DNA of 7,156 bases from an uncultured Corynebacterium sp. (GTDB lineage: Bacteria; Actinomycetota; Actinomycetes; Mycobacteriales; Mycobacteriaceae), in NCBI RefSeq assembly GCF_902489365.1, contig NZ_CABTZR010000095.1, positions 1 to 7,156 of the forward strand. Direction: 5' to 3'. This document shows positions 6,129-7,156 of the stretch, one piece after another. The stretch's first letter is position 1. The number at the start of each line of letters is the position of its first letter. The notes under the pieces are model-generated. The model searched no databases. It saw only the letters and a list, made by a program, of their open reading frames with translations, and was not told where the DNA came from. The translations under genes were made by a program, and so were the position numbers.

Positions 6129-7156
6129 CTAGTTGATGACGGCGATGAGGTCGCCGCCCTCTACCTTGGTGGCGGCGCCAATGGCGACGCGCTCGATGGT
6201 GCCATCCTTTGTGGCGGAGATGGAGGCTTCCATCTTCATGGCCTCGATGACAGCGATCTGGTCGCCGGCCTTGACCTCGTCACCCGGCTTGGCGGTCGGG
6301 TTCACCACGCCGGCAAACGGTGCGGCCACGTGGCCATCGTTGGACGGGTCAGCCTTCTCCACGGTGGCGACGGTGGACTCCACGTTGTTGTCACGCACCT
6401 TGAGCGGGCGGATCTGGCCGTTGACGTTGAGCACCACGTTACGGATACCCTTCTCGTCCGGCTCACCCATCGCGTCAAGACGCAAGGTGATGGGCTTGAG
6501 GTCTGCGCGGTCGTTGGAGCCCTCCGGGAAGTGGTGAACAATGTAGTCCTTGCCCTCTTCCAGACCGTAGAAGAAGACGGTATCCGTCAGCGCCTCGGTA
6601 TTGCCGTAGGTGCGGCGGAACTCGTTGAACTCCTCGAACTGCTTCGGGAAGAGCAGGCGGTTGAGGGAAGCACGGCGCTCGGTGGAATCGTCCGAAGTCA
6701 GGTGCGCCTTCTCTTCTTCCGGCACGGGCTTGACGGCGACGTCGCCAGGCGCGCGGCCTTCCAGGACCTTGTCGCGCAGCGGCGGCCAGCCACCCGGAGG
6801 CGTACCAAGCTCACCGCGTAGGAAGGCGATGACGGAATCCGGGATGTCGTACTTGGTCGGGTCGGCCTCAAAGTCAGCCGGGTCCACGCCAGCGCCCACG
6901 AGGTGCAGAGCAAGGTCACCGACCACCTTGGAGGACGGGGTCACCTTGGTCGGGCGGCCAAGCATCTCGTTCACCGCAGCGTAGGTGTCCTCGATGATTT
7001 CGAAGCGGTCCTCCAAGCCCAGCGCGGTAGCCTGCGCGCGCAGGTTGGACAGCTGGCCGCCCGGAATCTCGTGGCGGTAGACACGGCCGGTCGGTCCAGG
7101 AATACCCTTCTCGAACGGCTGGTAGAGCTGGCGCACGGCCTCCCAGTAGGGCTCCA
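6129..7156 (-). CDS. pyc: Pyruvate carboxylase, C-terminal part (5' end outside the window)
   Basis: This is the last 341 residues or so of a biotin-dependent enzyme that converts pyruvate, bicarbonate and ATP to oxaloacetate, the anaplerotic entry to the TCA cycle and the aspartate/lysine pathways. The frame is open to the window edge and begins EPYWEAVRQLYQPFEKG; the GTG at 7136 is an internal valine, not a start. PGPTGRVYRHEIPGGQLSNL belongs to the end of the carboxyltransferase region. It is followed by the tetramerisation/allosteric domain (including GRPTKVTPSSKVVGDLALH and NSLNRLLFPK-like SLNRLLFPKQ) and by the biotinyl domain (about 6132-6335). The biotin attachment motif EAMKMEAS has its lysine at 6234-6236, 34 residues from the C-terminus. 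The sequence closely resembles my memory of the roughly 1140-residue C. glutamicum Pyc. The visible part is intact. Confidence 0.97.
   Translation of the reverse strand, partial: EPYWEAVRQLYQPFEKGIPGPTGRVYRHEIPGGQLSNLRAQATALGLEDRFEIIEDTYAAVNEMLGRPTKVTPSSKVVGDLALHLVGAGVDPADFEADPTKYDIPDSVIAFLRGELGTPPGGWPPLRDKVLEGRAPGDVAVKPVPEEEKAHLTSDDSTERRASLNRLLFPKQFEEFNEFRRTYGNTEALTDTVFFYGLEEGKDYIVHHFPEGSNDRADLKPITLRLDAMGEPDEKGIRNVVLNVNGQIRPLKVRDNNVESTVATVEKADPSNDGHVAAPFAGVVNPTAKPGDEVKAGDQIAVIEAMKMEASISATKDGTIERVAIGAATKVEGGDLIAVIN

Noticed and set aside
6018..6821. 267-codon plus-strand frame overlapping the pyc 3' end
   Set aside because: It crosses the hairpin terminator at 6079-6117 and runs antisense to unmistakable Pyc sequence.

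Overview
The window looks like chromosomal DNA of a Corynebacterium; the species cannot be assigned from this stretch. The evidence is the high GC content of most genes, a fused biotin carboxylase/biotin carrier (AccBC-type) acyl-CoA carboxylase alpha subunit next to a two-domain CysA/ThtR-type sulfurtransferase, and the C-terminal third of a pyruvate carboxylase that closely resembles my recollection of the corynebacterial Pyc sequence. No database search was run.

Layout from left to right. Positions 1-43 hold a GC-rich perfect hairpin and an adjoining perfect palindrome, downstream of a minus-strand gene (71-1129) for an ATP-grasp-like protein of unknown substrate (tentatively the 'Cj0069 family'). 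A 289-bp divergent intergenic region (1130-1418) follows. It carries a plausible plus-strand promoter and leads to a rhodanese-type sulfurtransferase homolog (1419-2279), which ends at a strong intrinsic terminator. The accBC promoter starts inside the T-run of that terminator. accBC (2421-4193) is followed 11 bp later by a GNAT acetyltransferase gene (4205-4762), probably in the same transcript. Two copies of a palindromic element that each contain a -10-like TATACT come next. The second copy abuts the ATG of a lower-GC gene for an AAA_14/DUF4143 ATPase (4843-6066). A perfect 13-bp hairpin, probably a bidirectional terminator, separates this gene from the convergent 3' part of pyc (6129 to the window end, minus strand).

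The metabolic core is biotin-dependent carboxylation. AccBC carboxylates biotin and, with carboxyltransferase partners encoded elsewhere, supplies malonyl-CoA and related units for fatty and mycolic acid synthesis. Pyc makes oxaloacetate from pyruvate. The ATPase gene between them is compositionally foreign and looks like an accessory insertion with its own promoter or operator.

The points most worth a second look are: (i) the sulfurtransferase homolog has Ser244 where the catalytic cysteine should be, and most of its Cys-loop is replaced, so it is probably not a conventional rhodanese; (ii) the duplicated palindrome GTGTCGACTATACTCGACAC upstream of the ATPase gene, which suggests operator-controlled and possibly leaderless expression; (iii) the ATP-grasp-like enzyme of unassigned substrate. 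I see no convincing new multi-gene system, no CRISPR array, no tRNA or rRNA and no transposase.
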